Source: Epiperipatus broadwayi (lineage: Eukaryota; Onychophora; Udeonychophora; Euonychophora; Peripatidae). Taken from it: 64,000 nt of DNA. A program made the position numbers and the translations under genes. The stretch is from contig JAQFVV010001023.1 of the NCBI GenBank assembly GCA_028023455.1, forward strand, positions 1 to 64,000. The letters run 5' to 3'. Of the stretch, positions 12,276 to 25,127 are shown in pieces (position 1 is the stretch's first letter; each line of letters opens with the position of its first letter). The notes under the pieces were generated by a model. That model was not told the DNA's origin, ran no database searches, and saw nothing but the letters and a program-made list of their open reading frames with translations.

Positions 12276-13408
12276 AAACCATATTATATTTTCACAAGAC
12301 ATAATTCAATGTTGAAAAACATACATAAAATTCACATGTATGTGTGTATTATTATTCCCCTACAAAGCAAAGTTATTAATTAATTTTTTTTTGTTTTTTT
12401 TTCCAGATTACTATTAATTGTAACCATTTTAAAAATATGCTAGCAAATTCTTTTGTTCTCCAATATCAAATTTTTTTTGGAGTTTTCCTTTTTTAATAAA
12501 ATAAAACTGGAAATGTATTTAGTTTTAATTGAATGATTTAGACAAAAAATATTTGCTTTTAAATTTTGTAATTTAAAAATTTTAACTGTGAAATTATTTC
12601 AATAAATATTCTACTCACCAACTGTATGCATTTTATATATATACAACTGGAAGCAATTATATGTTAGTACTTCTCTGCATATAGATTAATCAGCATGAAA
12701 ATAGTTATATCTCAATAATCCTTCAGCTAGCACTGGAATCTCTCTATAAGGTGGTCTATTGATATCTTCAGGAAAGGTATAATCAAATAAATATTGGTAT
12801 AGTCAACTCTATTCAGTCTCTATCATTTGATGGACTTCAGACAAGTCAGCTTTTAGTACACATTATAGGCTGTAGAACACAGAAAAGCAGGCCCTTTATT
12901 TCTGTGTGAATTTAAACTCTACCATCATGACCCTAGTAGCAGCAGATGATTTGTACTCCATACCTTCAGTTATAATTTCATAATCCAATGATTTTTTAAA
13001 TCCATCTTTTTATACTAGGTGATGGAGTTTTAAAAAAACTCATCAGTGATGTAAATTCTTTCTTTATATTGACTGAAAAAAGTAAATGACTCTTTTCAGT
13101 TCACCATAATCCTTTCAAAAACAACTTTGTATTATTTTACTCCCTTGCTTTAATTAAAAAAAATCTAATTATAAAATAGATGGAGGAATTTTATAATTAC
13201 CATTATATCTATTGTAATATAAAAACATGCTTGTTTTAATTTCAAAATCAGAATTAATAAAATATTAACTAGACCTTTTTAAATGTTTAATTTATAATAA
13301 ATTTTTTAAATTCAAAATTATTATTTAATTCTTAACTGTTATTCCAGTGTATATTTTTTAAAAATAAATATCCAAAAAATTTTGTTTGTTTATTTCTACT
13401 TTTCATTT
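12276..13408. other. AT-rich stretch, no gene recognised
   Basis: Intergenic-like sequence. A less AT-rich part at 12720-12980 was read on both strands and gave no domain or long open frame. Confidence 0.5.
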
Positions 13409-13425
13409 CAACTATATATATGTGT

Positions 13426-13527
13426 CTTGCATTGGTGGTCACGAGGTCAGTGTGACTGCCTTGCAATTGCAGGCAATTGCCTGGGTTGCGGGTTTGCGCC
13501 CTGGCCGATGCTATGACACTTAAAAAA
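13426..13527 (+). mobile_element. tRNA-derived short SINE
   Basis: Same family as the copy at 12165. A- and B-box-like blocks are present, with an extra segment in the variable-arm region and the tail GATGCTATGACACTT. The flanks CAACTATATATATGTGT (13409-13425) and a copy with two extra bases (13528-13546) form the TSD. Confidence 0.88.
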
Positions 13528-13546
13528 CAACTATATATATATGTGT

Positions 13547-14902
13547 GTGTGCACAAGCACACACTATATGTTGAATGCCATGAGACACATAATCATCTCA
13601 ATATATATATATATTTGTAATAGAAATGGAAGTAAACTAACTTCTCTATGAAATATCAATATGTCAGTCAATGATTAAGAATAGAGTGAATTCAGTTGCC
13701 TTTTAAGCCTTCAATTATTATAAGCTTTTGTTTACCAACATTTCTGGAAATAAAGGCCAGAAATTATATATTAGCCTAATTTAAATATTATATAATCATT
13801 TCAAAATTACAGCTGTACAAATAGAAGTTAGTGACAGAGAATTATTTATCCACAACTTATTAGCGAAGATAGTTTATTTCTATTTGAATGTAATACACAT
13901 CGAATTTTGCCCATTTGATATTTATACTTACAAAATATTTAATTAAAATTATAGATAGAGATTAATTGCAGATTCATAATTTTAAATTGATTATACCATA
14001 CCTAAATCAAGCTAATATATAATTTTTATACTTTATTTTTAGCAATATCAGTAAATGAAAGTTTACAATGACCAAAATTTTAAAGGGTAGATAGATTCAT
14101 TCTATTATTTATTGTTTCCTGACATATAACTGTTGTTTATCCATAGTTTGTCGGTAAGTTTATTTACTTCCATTTCAATATACATTAAGTTATGCCTGTT
14201 TGATATGTACATTTACAAATTGATATTTAATGAAAATTATGTAAAATATTATTAAAAATGAGACTGCCTCTATTTGCATAATTGTATTTCAAAAATGATT
14301 ATGCTGTAATTAAATCATGCAATTATATTCCAACTGTCAGTAAGTGAAAGCGTTTATTAATCAAAAGCTTAAAGATTAGATAAATTTAATTTATACTTTA
14401 TCATTTACTGATTTTGGGTGTTATTTATCTACAGTTTATAGGCGAATTGTTATATTTTTGTAGGAATTTTATATACATTAAGTTATGCTCTTTTATATAA
14501 ATATATCTACAATCATTAAAATCAGTTAACACTTAGACAATCCCAATATCAATCAACAATCTCAATCTGTTGTCAAGGCAACCACCTTTTAACAATAAAA
14601 GTGGAATTCCATCTTTATTTACGATCCAATATATTAATATAGACACTAAAGATTGCAACCTGACTACAAAGACTGAAATTATTGATACAAAGAAGTTTAA
14701 ATAAACCTCCTTAAACAGATAAATATAACCTGTTCTGCATTTAGTCTAATAAATAGTCAATTATAACATTCAAACTGCAATTATAATAATGCTCAAGTCT
14801 AAATGGCTTTATAAGTAATCATTAAAATCGGTCAACAATTAGACAATCCCAATATCAATAATAATCAATAATCTTATATAAAATTAGTCACAGTAGTGAG
14901 AC
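13547..14902. other. AT-rich stretch with diffuse repeats
   Basis: Segments near 13850-14520 repeat each other loosely (tttatttcc...acatt...ttatgc motifs). Two similar segments occur near 14520-14570 and 14820-14870 (attaaaatcagttaacacttagac type). No gene was seen. Confidence 0.45.
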
Positions 14903-14919
14903 AAAGATACCTAATACAT

Positions 14920-15025
14920 TGTCAAGCGTTGTTAGCCGAGAGGTCAGCGCAGTCGCCTTGCAAGCAAGTAGTTAGTTCAACTTGTGGGTTCGCCTCCCGG
15001 TCGATGCTATGACATATGAAAAAAA
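14920..15025 (+). mobile_element. tRNA-derived short SINE, long variable-arm form
   Basis: A-box-like TTAGCCGAGAGGTCAGCG and B-box-like GGGTTCGCCTCCC are clear. The tail is GATGCTATGACATATG plus poly(A). A perfect 17-bp TSD (AAAGATACCTAATACAT) lies at 14903-14919 and 15026-15042. Confidence 0.93.
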
Positions 15026-15469
15026 AAAGATACCTAATACATATAGTAGATTAACAATTTTTCATATAAAAAATATTCTTCTTCATTCATTTTTTTTTTA
15101 TCAAATCTTTTTTTTTTTTTAACCTGAATTCAAAACAAAATTGGTTAGTTGGATTTTAAATTTTATTTTTCTGTTTTTTTTATTTAAAAAAAAAAAAATT
15201 ACAATATAATATTTAATGTTAATTCAATTTTTGAGTAATGTGTGCATTAAAATAATAATCAATTTGTTCATAAATTACAATTTATCAGATCTCACATACT
15301 TAATGAATAGCAATTTAGCAAATCTGAGGCACCATAGCTAGAAATAATCAACAATTAATTATGTATATTTTTATCTTTTACAGAAATGTGTAATAAAATT
15401 TTATATTTCTCCAATTAATAACAATTCTTAAAGAAAGATTTATACTTTTTCCTCACGTCTATTATTAGA

Positions 15470-17700
15470 GACTAGGGGTTCCCATTCTTTTTGTACCCTA
15501 GAGCACTTCTAAAATACTGATAAAGCAGTGGGTACAATATTTTTTCAAAGTAAATTTATAATATTTATACAGAACACTTAATAATATACAAACGAGAGGA
15601 GTTAAAAAATATTTTTCTTTTATTTTTTCGTAATATTTCAAGTGCCGTTGGCATCACAAAATTTAAAGTTGTATTAAAATTTTTGGTTATGTTTATGATT
15701 TTTTCTTTTCAAATTAAAAACTTTTTTTTGAGATTTAATTAATGCACAATTATTTTTTGTATTATGAATTTAAGCAAAATAATTGCTGGTTTTTAACGTT
15801 TTTCTTTTGCACAGATGCTATTAAAATAAAAGAAAAAGAAAATTATGTTTTCGGAAAAATACTTTTAATTTTGTTTAAATTACAAATTTAACAGAAAATA
15901 TGTTATAATGATAATAAAAAAAATCCGCAAAATAATATCATTCTCAACATTGTCAGTGCGATCTTTGGCATTGCATTTCATTGGCCAAGACTTCGTAATT
16001 AGGAGAGTATGATAATATTCCTGTTCATAAACAACCATCAAGATACTCATCAGTCAATCAAGATCTGTATTTTGATTTTATAATATTCATGGTTGAAAAC
16101 AAGGATTCACACAGGTATGTGGAACTGAAAAATGATTTTATCACGTATGCTGTTTTTTTTTTTTTTTTTTAAGAATGAAAACTTTTCTCTGTCAACTAGA
16201 TTCCAGAAGTTCTCATCTGATATATAGGATTTTAGCAAGATACCATTCTGAAGATCAAAAATTTCTAGCTCCAGTTATTCTGTCCTTACTTGACCAATTT
16301 CTGTAACATGTGCAGCTATTTCTATTATACTCACTTCAAAAGTAAAAGGATTGATAATCAAAGTAACAATAGTCTTGATGATAGTTAACTGCTAAAATCT
16401 CAAATTATTTCTGAAGCACTTGAAGATATTTAACAAAGAATGATTAAATTCCTGACAGGTATCATTTTCTTCACACTTGAAAAATGCACAATAAAATTAA
16501 TCTGTAGATGTAATGTCAATTTTACTTTAAATTAATTTACAAACCTTATCATTTTTGCTATATGTTTATCTTTTCCATGCAACTCCAGATTTAAGGAATT
16601 CAGTTTTTTCATTATATTAGTAAGAAAGCCCTAATCAACCAACCAGAAGAAGTCTGTTGATCATTGAATTTTTATTTTTTTGTGATCAAATTTTATTTTA
16701 TTTTATCTATCAAACTTACGAATCTTGTAAGAACTTTACTTTCATTGAACCAATGTACTTCAGTAGGCAGGATGAGATCAAGTTCTTTAGCTTCATTATC
16801 TGCTAATAGGGCACTGAAAAGTCAGTGCTACAAAGTTGTTGCTTGAATAGAGTTGATTATTTTTGTAACTACTTTCATCACATGTTCGAAGGGCAATACC
16901 CTACAACACAAAGCTTTTTGATGGATAATACAATGGTAGGACATAAAATTTGGAAATGATTTATTTTTCTTGCAAACTGCAATAAATCCACTGATATTAC
17001 TAACCATTGTTGGTCCTCCATCACTGGTTATAGCAGACAGCTTGCATAAAGACATATCAATTTGGTGTATGTTGTGAATATATTATAAATAACTTCACCC
17101 ATTCTTCATTCTTTCAACAGTAATATTTTCAGTATATCTTCTTTCATAGTGAAATTACTAAACACCATTCTCATTATAACTACTAACTGTACTACGTCTG
17201 ATATGTCTTTTGACTCATCAAATTGTAGTGAAAACCACACATATTTCCAAGTTACTTTTAATCTGAGTTTGAATATTCATTGAAATTGCATGTATTCTTC
17301 TTGTAACAATGTTATTTGACAATTGTATGTTCTGAATTGCTAATATAATCTTATGTTTATTAGAAAATCTGTCCAATTAGGAACTCACCATTCTGAAAAG
17401 GATTTTTCTTCTTTGCTAACATGTAAGAAATTTTCAAAAAAGCAATGATAGCAATTTTAGATTTTTTCACTTGCCCAATAAAAACTAACTGTTGTGCAGA
17501 TAAATTTGACTTTAATTGAGTTATTTTCCCCCTTTAATTGAGATTTTAGACAATAATGCACACTAAATGTGGCATGAATTGTCTGGAAGTGACTTTATCA
17601 TAAGTTTTTTGCTACTGCAATACTACTAGCACACAATAAGTAAACATATTTATCTTCAAAATTAATAGGATTTGTTGTTTTTTACTTGATCTATTCATTT
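15470..17700 (-). pseudogene. hAT-superfamily transposase, decayed
   Basis: In several minus-strand frames broken by stops, the conserved order of a ZBED5/GTF2IRD2/SCAND3-like hAT transposase can be followed. First comes an N-terminal ISYMLAKKKNPF segment (about 17420), then FDESKDISDVVQLV (17220), then an ITSDGGPTM block with the catalytic-type Asp and a YHCIIHQKALC block (17055-16890). A TEVHWFNESKVL block follows (16770), and the C-terminal dimerisation block STYLCESLFSTM with IKSKYRS lies near 16110. The sequence near 15475 (AGGGGTTCCCATTCTTTTT) looks like a hAT terminal inverted repeat. The opposite end was not found. Many stops make it non-functional. Confidence 0.85.
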
Positions 17701-17734
17701 TAGGTCAAATAAATTAATATTTAAATATATACAT

Positions 17735-18125
17735 ATATAGCCCACAAAATAAACTCTTAATGAGCTTTGTGAATATCTTCAACCCCAGACCGGTTTCTGC
17801 TTCTGGCGTTGTCAGTGAGGTGCCAGGATATTCAAGCATTAGATTAAAAATATTAGGACAAGCCCAGCACTTTATCTAATGTATAACTTATTAATTAGAA
17901 AATCTGAAATTGTCAGACATCCATGTCTTCTAATCCAGCTATCTAACTCAAATAGCCATATGGCACTGAAGTTCAGATAGTCCATAAACTGGTCTGGGGT
18001 TGAAGATATTCTCAAAGCTTGTTAAGAGCTTATTTTGCAAGCTCTATATATAACATTTGTAAATACAAGCTTTATTAAATTAAGTCATGTGACATCAGAC
18101 TTAATTTTTTTATCATTTTATTTTT
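17735..18125. mobile_element. Family B foldback repeat
   Basis: The left arm is inverted relative to the right arm (ccccagaccggttt... versus ...actggtctggggttg). Only the right arm carries the tail ending in a CATGTGACATCAGACTT segment. The minus-strand ribozyme at 17783-17820 keeps helix I CCUCA/UGGGG, GAAAC and GUC, but the core reads CUGACAA, losing catalytic G8. Confidence 0.7.
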
Positions 18126-18307
18126 TGCTATTAAGGCTTTGGTGATTTTATATTGCTAAAGCTAGTAATATATAGTTTTCAGGGATTAAAAAAAAACTTT
18201 CAGCCAAAGGTACTTTAACTGAAAAAAATTTCAATATGGATTATAATCAATGTATTTAAGTAATTAATAGTTGTTTTAATTAGTGATTTATTACTTCTTT
18301 TCCTTAT

Positions 18308-18640
18308 TTACATATATTTTATTAAACATCTAATCACAGATTTGAACCCACCAATGCTGGAATCATATTCTTGGAAATAAATGATGCCAAACACAAAGTA
18401 AAAAAAGCATATTTCATTGTGAATGACCTGAAGGTCATCAACAGACAAGATTCCTGCTTCTCGAATTCCAAGAAATGGACTGATTAAATAATATGTGTAC
18501 ATTTGCATACACTAATGATAGCACAAAATAGAGAATGATACAGGCTATGAACATGGGAGCAAATATGCCCCAAAAGTGCTGGGCCAGAAGAAACACAGTT
18601 AAAATAATAGCTTCACTGGGGTGCATTGGAAGCACAGTAT
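18308..18640 (-). pseudogene. Possible coding remnant, unrecognised, with hydrophobic segment
   Basis: Two overlapping minus-strand frames (18635-18438, then 18508-18308) look like one reading frame broken by a frameshift near 18500. The first has a hydrophobic stretch that could span a membrane. An AATAAA signal sits at the 3' end. I do not recognise the protein. It could be a processed pseudogene, a transposon fragment or chance. Confidence 0.3.
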
Positions 18641-19610
18641 ATAATTACAAAGACTCAGTGAACTAAATGAATTATTATAGCATATAAATGAAATTTTACA
18701 ATAATAACCATCCATTAGTAGATTAGACCCAATAGAAGTCTTTTAGAAAATAGCTTATCAAGTTTAGAACGGTGATAGAGGGGCATATTCAAAAACTAAA
18801 TGTTTCTAGATTGAAGCTTAGTCAGTCATTTCTCAAGAATTAAAAATTTCTGGACCAAAACTCAATATGGTACTTTTGATGCATATTACAATTTGAGTCA
18901 TAGCTATTTGGTTATTTTTTTATGTGTGATTTAGAAAAGTGGGAAAATGATGCATTTGAAAGCAAAGGTTTCTAGACCAAAACTTCTAACTTTTCCGGTA
19001 TTCAAATATTATATGACATCATGAGCAACTAATTATTTCAATTTTTAAGTTGTCTCATGTTTTAGTTGGTTAAAGCTCTTTCAGTGAGTAAACAGAAGAT
19101 GATTAACTCAAATCTCATTGATATATATTTGTCATATATGGTTTAATACAATGGTAGTGACATATCTAAGAGAAAAAAATTCTCAGATCAAAGCTTAACA
19201 TGATACTTTCCATGCTTAAATGTCACATGACCTCCCAAGCGATAATTCCATTATTTTTATCAAACAGAAATGGAAATGTTGCTATGACAATATCAACCAA
19301 GCCAAGACTGGTCTGTTTGGGGAAAGAGGGGAGGATTCTGATTTAAGCCATGACAAAAGAATAACTGAAAATCATAAATTTATGTATAGTTACTTTAACT
19401 AATATATTTCTTGTTCTTTCTTTTTTTCAAGATTTACCTTTAAAACACATTTTTATTGTGCTAACATTTTTTTATCTACAAGTATGGAAATTTTTTTTGA
19501 ATTCGATTAGCAACATGAAATAGACAGGTAAATGTCTATAGATTATAAATAATATATTATTTACATACATAGCATTGACATAAAAAAATTAATAATAAAA
19601 AATATATAGT
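18640..19610. other. AT-rich stretch, no gene recognised
   Basis: A loosely repeated motif (tttctaga(c/t)caaaact) recurs at about 18803, 18850, 18971 and 19180. Nothing else was seen. Confidence 0.45.
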
Positions 19611-21700
19611 GGGATTAAGAGTAACCAGGTTCCATATAGCATTAACGAGGCTTGGAGGATCAAGTGCCTGATCTCTGTTTTTAATTTTTTGAGATTTTAT
19701 TGAAAAACAGTGATTGTAATATCCTAGATGTAGGGTTGAAGCAAAGATAGTATCTTAGCAGCCAAAGGGTATTCATAAAGAAAATAGTCATTCTTATTAA
19801 AGGAAAAAGCTTCTTTTCATACTATCAATAAGAGAAGCACAAGAAGAAATATGAGATTTAGTAATTGACTATATGATGTTTCTATATATGAGAAGAGCAA
19901 GACACTAGATTAGAAAATGATATATTGTTTCTTCAGACTGATGACAAAGAGAGCAAACAGGATCAATGTTAGTGAAATGCCTTCTCTTGTGATAAGAAAT
20001 GACTAGTAGGGAGAGCTTCCAAATTAATTTTACTAACAAAATTAAGATATTTTGGTTCTAAATAGCAGAATTTGAATTTTTTGATTATTTGTTTCTTAGT
20101 GATATTAAAAATAGATAGAGAAAGTTGAGGTTGGTTAATATGATGCACCATGCTGTAGACCTCCCAAAAGACTATTTTTCTGGAAAATGTCTGAACATTA
20201 ATGTCAATACAAGAAGCTATGTGTTTGATTAAAGAATGGAAAAAATTAATTGTACAGGATGGAGGTATATCAGTAGGAATGACTAGAATAAATTTTATAG
20301 TTTTTGGATAAACAGAAACGAATTTAGAAATCATATTAAATGATTTCTTTTAAAATAAAAGGTATGAATTGAATGGTGGGAAAAGACCATTATCTTTGGC
20401 ATGCTTTTGTAAGGTTTTAATATTGAATGCAATCATTCTTTTGTTCAAAATTAGTTTTGAACAAATCGAATTGATCTTCTTCTTGAAAGAATTGGTATAG
20501 TTAACAATTGGCATATAGTAAGACTTCTTTGGAAAAATCAGAAAGTTAATGAGATAGACTTTTGCATGGAGTGATATACCTTAGATAGGAATTTAATTAT
20601 ATTTTCAGCAGATGTAAGGATAGAGTCATGAATGGATGTTCTCATAGCAGTCATAGATTTGTAAATGGGGAATCCAAGAAAGTTATGAGGTAGTGCAGTG
20701 AATGGGAAAGGAATACTCTTACCAGTGATGATATTCCATGTGGATGATTTATCGAGATTAAACTGAAATCTATATTGAGCAAATAATTTTCCAGAATAGC
20801 AATAAGCGAAGGGAGGTACTTCTTGGAGGGAAAAATACAACAAGATCATCCATGAATGATATATACCTAACCGCTTTAGTAATCAATGGAACATGTATAC
20901 CAGGCAATTTTCTCTCTATTTCCAGAAACAACAGGTTTATATATAAAGTGTAAAAAACAGTGCACTCAATGGTGAACCATTCAGAATAGAGTTAAGGGAT
21001 TTGAATCCTGGTGTAATTTTGCCATTAAGAATGATAAAAATTTTCCTTATTCATTAGAAGGTTGGCTAAAATATAGATATCCAGAATGGGAATATTATGT
21101 AATTTTAATAATTCAATAAAAATATCTGTATGGGACAGAATCAAAAGCTAATGAAATATCTAGTTGTATTACTATGGGATCTGCTTTTCTTGCAAATCTT
21201 ACTTGGTCAATGACAAGTTTAAAAAGGGTGATAACATCAGGGATGGAAACTCCCTTTTTAGCAAACTGAAAGTTTAAGATTGCAGGCAGTATAATAGGCT
21301 GTATCTTACATTTAATAATGGATTCAATTACCTTGATAAGTATAGGTGACATAGATATAGAATGAAGATTGTTAAAAGGATATGGGAGAGTATTTTGCTT
21401 GAGAAACAGAACTAAGGAAACTGAATACAAACCTTCAATATGATGAAATTGGTTAGAAAGAAAGTCTATCATGTACATAATGATTGGTACTGTAAAGAAA
21501 CTCATACATATTCGAAAGTATTTAGGATCGCATGAGAACCAGGGTGAATATTCTCAGATAAAGATGTAAGCTTAAGCATAATATCAGACTTTATGATACC
21601 ATTGACACTGATGACTTTCATTGAAAGCAGAAACAAGTGGTTCTGCCAAAATCATTTTTTTGAAACTAATTTGTCATATCAAATTAAATTGCTCTTTTGT
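19610..21700 (-). mobile_element. Non-LTR retrotransposon copy 2, 5'-truncated and decayed
   Basis: Minus-strand open pieces align with ORF2 of the 0.2-5.8 kb element. The 130-codon piece (21505-21113) covers the reverse transcriptase palm up to LDISLAFDSV. The 103-codon piece (20849-20538) covers the segment after YIDD, including a shared SSxWxIxxGK motif. The 121-codon piece (20334-19969) covers the C-terminal part. Frameshifts and stops separate them. ORF1 and the endonuclease are absent. A 3' untranslated region runs to about 19610. Sequence divergence from copy 1 is substantial, so this is an older insertion. Confidence 0.82.
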
Positions 21701-21956
21701 TTAAGTTGACGACATTTTCATTCCAAGTAAGCAGAAAATTACACATTACATTATAAATTATCATATTTTTGTGCACATAACCACACACATGCATATAATG
21801 TGCACCCAAATTTTTCGATAAAAATTTCAGATTTATTAGAAAAAATAATATAAAAATCTATAAACAATAGTAACCACAATAGTAAAAGAAAATAAAAATA
21901 ACATTATCCCAATTTTCTCTGTATTACACATATGTAATGTGGATGCCATTCGTTCA

Positions 21957-22295
<339 letters not shown>

Positions 22296-22934
22296 TTAAC
22301 ACAAGTAATATTTATCACCTGGTAACCATTTTAGTTTTTAAAGTATATTTTATTGATACATAAATTAGTATTTTACACTATAAATAGCTACATAAGTAAA
22401 TAAATAAAGCTAAATATCTTCATCACGGTAAATTACTCAATGAGTTTTAAAAAAACTTTTAAAATAAAGCATAATTACCTTTATATACAAAAAGATTAAA
22501 AAAAAATTGGAGATTGAGAAAGAACCAGAAATCAAATGATGTACATTGCCTTATTTTGTAATTATTATCGTATAAAACAAGGCATTTACATTATAATAAT
22601 GACAATTATTTAATTTGTTTACCAATTTTCGAGCAGTGAGAAAAGATTATAATGGTTGCATAAATATCTAGAGAAAGATAGGCATGATCGCTAATTTTAA
22701 TCTTATTGATTCTATTGAGTAATAATGATTGAAGTTTAAAGAGAAGATGGCATTAAAGACAAAATAAGCACTTTAAAAAACACAGAGTAAAGATAATAAA
22801 TTTAGTGACTAATATTTAGAAATACTCTTCTCTTTCTTCTCTTTATGTTGTTAAATGCTTCTAACCATTTTATTAATTTAATGAAAATTCATTACCTTAG
22901 TTTACAAGTTATAATAATCAAAAAAGTTTTATAG

Positions 22935-23250
22935 GACTTCATTATTTAATGCACCAACACACACACACACACATATATATATATATGTAATACTAGGGCT
23001 ACATATAATACCATTTACAGATTTCTTAAACACTTTATCAATACTATTTATTTATATCAAAACTAACAGTTTCAACTGTCTTGCAGGCATCATCAGAGAT
23101 ACAATATTCCAATATATAATTATATAATTAGTACACTTATACACATATTCATATACATAATTAAATGCACAAAAATAAAACAAAAATAAGATATACATTT
23201 TAACCTAACCATTATAAATAACCATTTCCCATTTTATATATTGGAATATT
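22935..23250 (-). mobile_element. Family G hammerhead-bearing repeat
   Basis: A repeat-like segment whose interior (about 23058-23101, minus strand) has a hammerhead core. Flanking it, caatattccaatata (23102-) and its inverse near 23231-23248 form an inverted repeat. It abuts a family A arm. Boundaries are uncertain. Confidence 0.5.
23058..23101 (-). ncRNA. Hammerhead-like ribozyme motif (family G)
   Basis: The minus strand reads CUGAUGA, a 16-nt helix II region with a CUG/CAG stem and CAAGA loop but one mismatch below it, then GAAAC, then UGUU. Helix III AC/GU with a one-base loop and a GUU triplet is possible. Helix I has only two clear pairs next to the core (UC/AG). Core complete, helices weak. 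Confidence 0.5.
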
Positions 23251-23460
23251 GTAGAGATAAAAGGGGTTGCATTAGATCCTAAGATCTAGGTGCAGTGCTC
23301 TCAGATCCAAGGCTCCTCACTGATGAAGGCCACAAGCCAGAAACTAGTCTGGGGATATTGGATGAGTAGGCACTAGATGGGGATTTTATGCACAAGTCTT
23401 CTGGCATCCATTGATTACCCTGGCTTGCACTGAGTGGCATTACTATATGGAGAATTTTGT
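23250..23460 (+). mobile_element. Family A arm with hammerhead, single orientation
   Basis: Plus-oriented family A segment, from the upstream module (ttgcattagatcctaag), through the ribozyme, to the terminal module (ggcattactatatggaga). No TSD was identified. It lies 60 bp from the large family A array. Confidence 0.75.
23314..23355 (+). ncRNA. Hammerhead ribozyme (family A)
   Basis: Helix I UCCUCA pairs with UGGGGA (one G-U). The core CUGAUGA is followed by a helix II of three G-C pairs (GGC-CACAA-GCC) with an A-A at its base, then GAAA, minimal helix III AC/GU closed by UA, and cleavage triplet GUC (cleavage after 23349). All core bases are conserved. Confidence 0.82.
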
Positions 23461-23631
23461 CTGTTTTAATTGAAATTGTTTTAAATTTTAAGTAATTGAA
23501 TTAATAAATAGAAAAAAGATAAACAGAACAAAACTCTCCATACAGTATTGCCACCTGTGCTAAACAGAGTAATCAATGGATGCCAGAAGGCTTGTGCATA
23601 AAATCCCTATCTAATGCCTATTCATCCAATA

Positions 23632-23673
23632 TCCCCAGACTAGTTTCTGGCTTGTGGCCTTCGTCAGTGAGGA
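23632..23673 (-). ncRNA. Hammerhead ribozyme (family A array, monomer 1)
   Basis: Minus strand: UCCUCA/UGGGGA helix I, core CUGACGA, helix II GGC/GCC, GAAAC, GUC. It is in the same sense as the Trk transcript. Confidence 0.82.
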
Positions 23674-24085
23674 GCTTTGGATCTGAGAGCACTGCATCTA
23701 GATCTTCGGATCTAATGCAACCCTCTAGCAACCACCTTTTATCTCTACTTAACTACAAAACTATGAGAATGAATTGAAACACAAAAAATATTTTCAATCT
23801 AAGCTCAATAGCTTATATAGTCATATGGGTCTGAACTCAGTTCAGCACCCATACATTTTGGTGTCTTTGGCTCTTTTACGACCATAGCCACCACTATCCT
23901 ATTAGGCAGGATTGGTGTTAAACCATTAAGCAACACATGATCACATATCCTATACTAGCACATTAATTGTTGATAAACAGAGCAAAACTCTCCATACAGT
24001 ATTGCCACCTGTGCTAAACAGAGTAATCAATGGATGCCAGAAGGCTTGTGCATAAAATCCCTATCTAATGCCTACTCATCCAATA

Positions 24086-24127
24086 TCCCCAGACTAGTTT
24101 CTGGCTTGTGGCCTTCGTCAGTGAGGA
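24086..24127 (-). ncRNA. Hammerhead ribozyme (family A array, monomer 2)
   Basis: Identical to monomer 1 in core and helices and 454 bp away. Cleavage at both sites would release an RNA of about 454 nt. Confidence 0.82.
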
Positions 24128-24629
24128 GCTTTGGATCTGAGAGCACTGCATCTAGATCTTAGGATTTAATGCAACCCTCTAGCAACCACCTTTTATCTCT
24201 ACTTAACTACAAAACTATGAGAATGAAATTGAAAACACAAAAAATATTTTCAATCTAAGCTCAATAGCTTATATAGTCATACAGGTCTGAACTCAGTTCA
24301 GCACCCATACATTTTGGTGTCTTTGGCTCTTTTACAACCATAGCCACCACTATCCTATTAGGCATGATTGGTGTTAAACCATTAAGCATCACATGATCAC
24401 ATATCCTATACTAGCACATTAATTGTTGATAAACAGAGCAAAACTCTCCATACAGTATTGCCACCTGTGCTAAACAGAGTAATCAATGGATTACTCAAAT
24501 AGATTGAAAATATTTTTTGTGTTTTCAATTTCATTCTCATAGTTTTGTAGTTAAGTAGAGATAAAAGGTGGTTGCTAGAGGGTTGTATTAGATCCTAAGA
24601 TCTAGATGCAGTGCTCTCAGATCCAAAGC

Positions 24630-24671
24630 TCCTCACTGACGAAGGCCACAAGACAGAAACTAGTCTGGGGA
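24630..24671 (+). ncRNA. Hammerhead ribozyme (family A array, monomer 3)
   Basis: Plus strand. The core CUGACGA, GAAAC and GUC are intact. One helix II base is changed (GGC/GAC), giving a mismatch, so folding is weaker. Confidence 0.75.
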
Positions 24672-25085
24672 TATTGGATGAGTAGGCATTAGATAGGGAT
24701 TTTATGCACAAGCCTTCTGGCATCCATTGATTACTCTGTTTAGCACAGGTGGCAATACTGTATGGAGAGTTTTGCTCTGTTTATCAACAATTAATGTGCT
24801 AGTATAGGATATGTGATCATGTGATGCTTAATGGTTTAACACCAATCCTGCCTAATAGGACAGTGGTGACTATGGTTGTAAAAGAGCCAAAGACACCAAA
24901 ATGTATGGGTGCTGAACTGAGTTCAAACCCATATGACTATATAAGCTATTGAGCTTAGATTGAAAATATTTTTTGTGTTTTCAAATTCATTCTCATAGTT
25001 TTGTAGTTAAGTAGAGATAAAAGGTGGTTGCTAGAGGGTTGCATTAGATCCTAAGATCTAGATGCAGTGCTCTCAGATCCAAAGC

Positions 25086-25127
25086 TCCTCACTGACGAAG
25101 GCCACAAGCCAAAAACTAGTCTGGGGA
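25086..25127 (+). ncRNA. Hammerhead ribozyme, mutated (family A array, monomer 4)
   Basis: Plus strand. The core CUGACGA and helix I are intact, but GAAAC reads AAAAC, so invariant G12 is lost. It is probably inactive. Confidence 0.75.

Noticed and set aside
12165-15025. Possible functional tRNA genes
   Set aside because: The tRNA-like bodies have poor acceptor-stem pairing, poly(A) tails and TSDs, so they are SINEs.
18438-18635. MLPMHPSEAI looked like the Trk kinase segment that follows the activation loop
   Set aside because: The similarity ends after a few residues, the conserved RWMPPE and DVWSFG motifs are absent, and the frame breaks. It is not called a Trk exon.
21605-21640. CTGATGA, a perfect CTTTC/GAAAG hairpin, then GAAAC on the plus strand
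   Set aside because: It lies antisense within the LINE remnant, helix II is offset by two extra bases, and no helix I can form. Probably coincidence.
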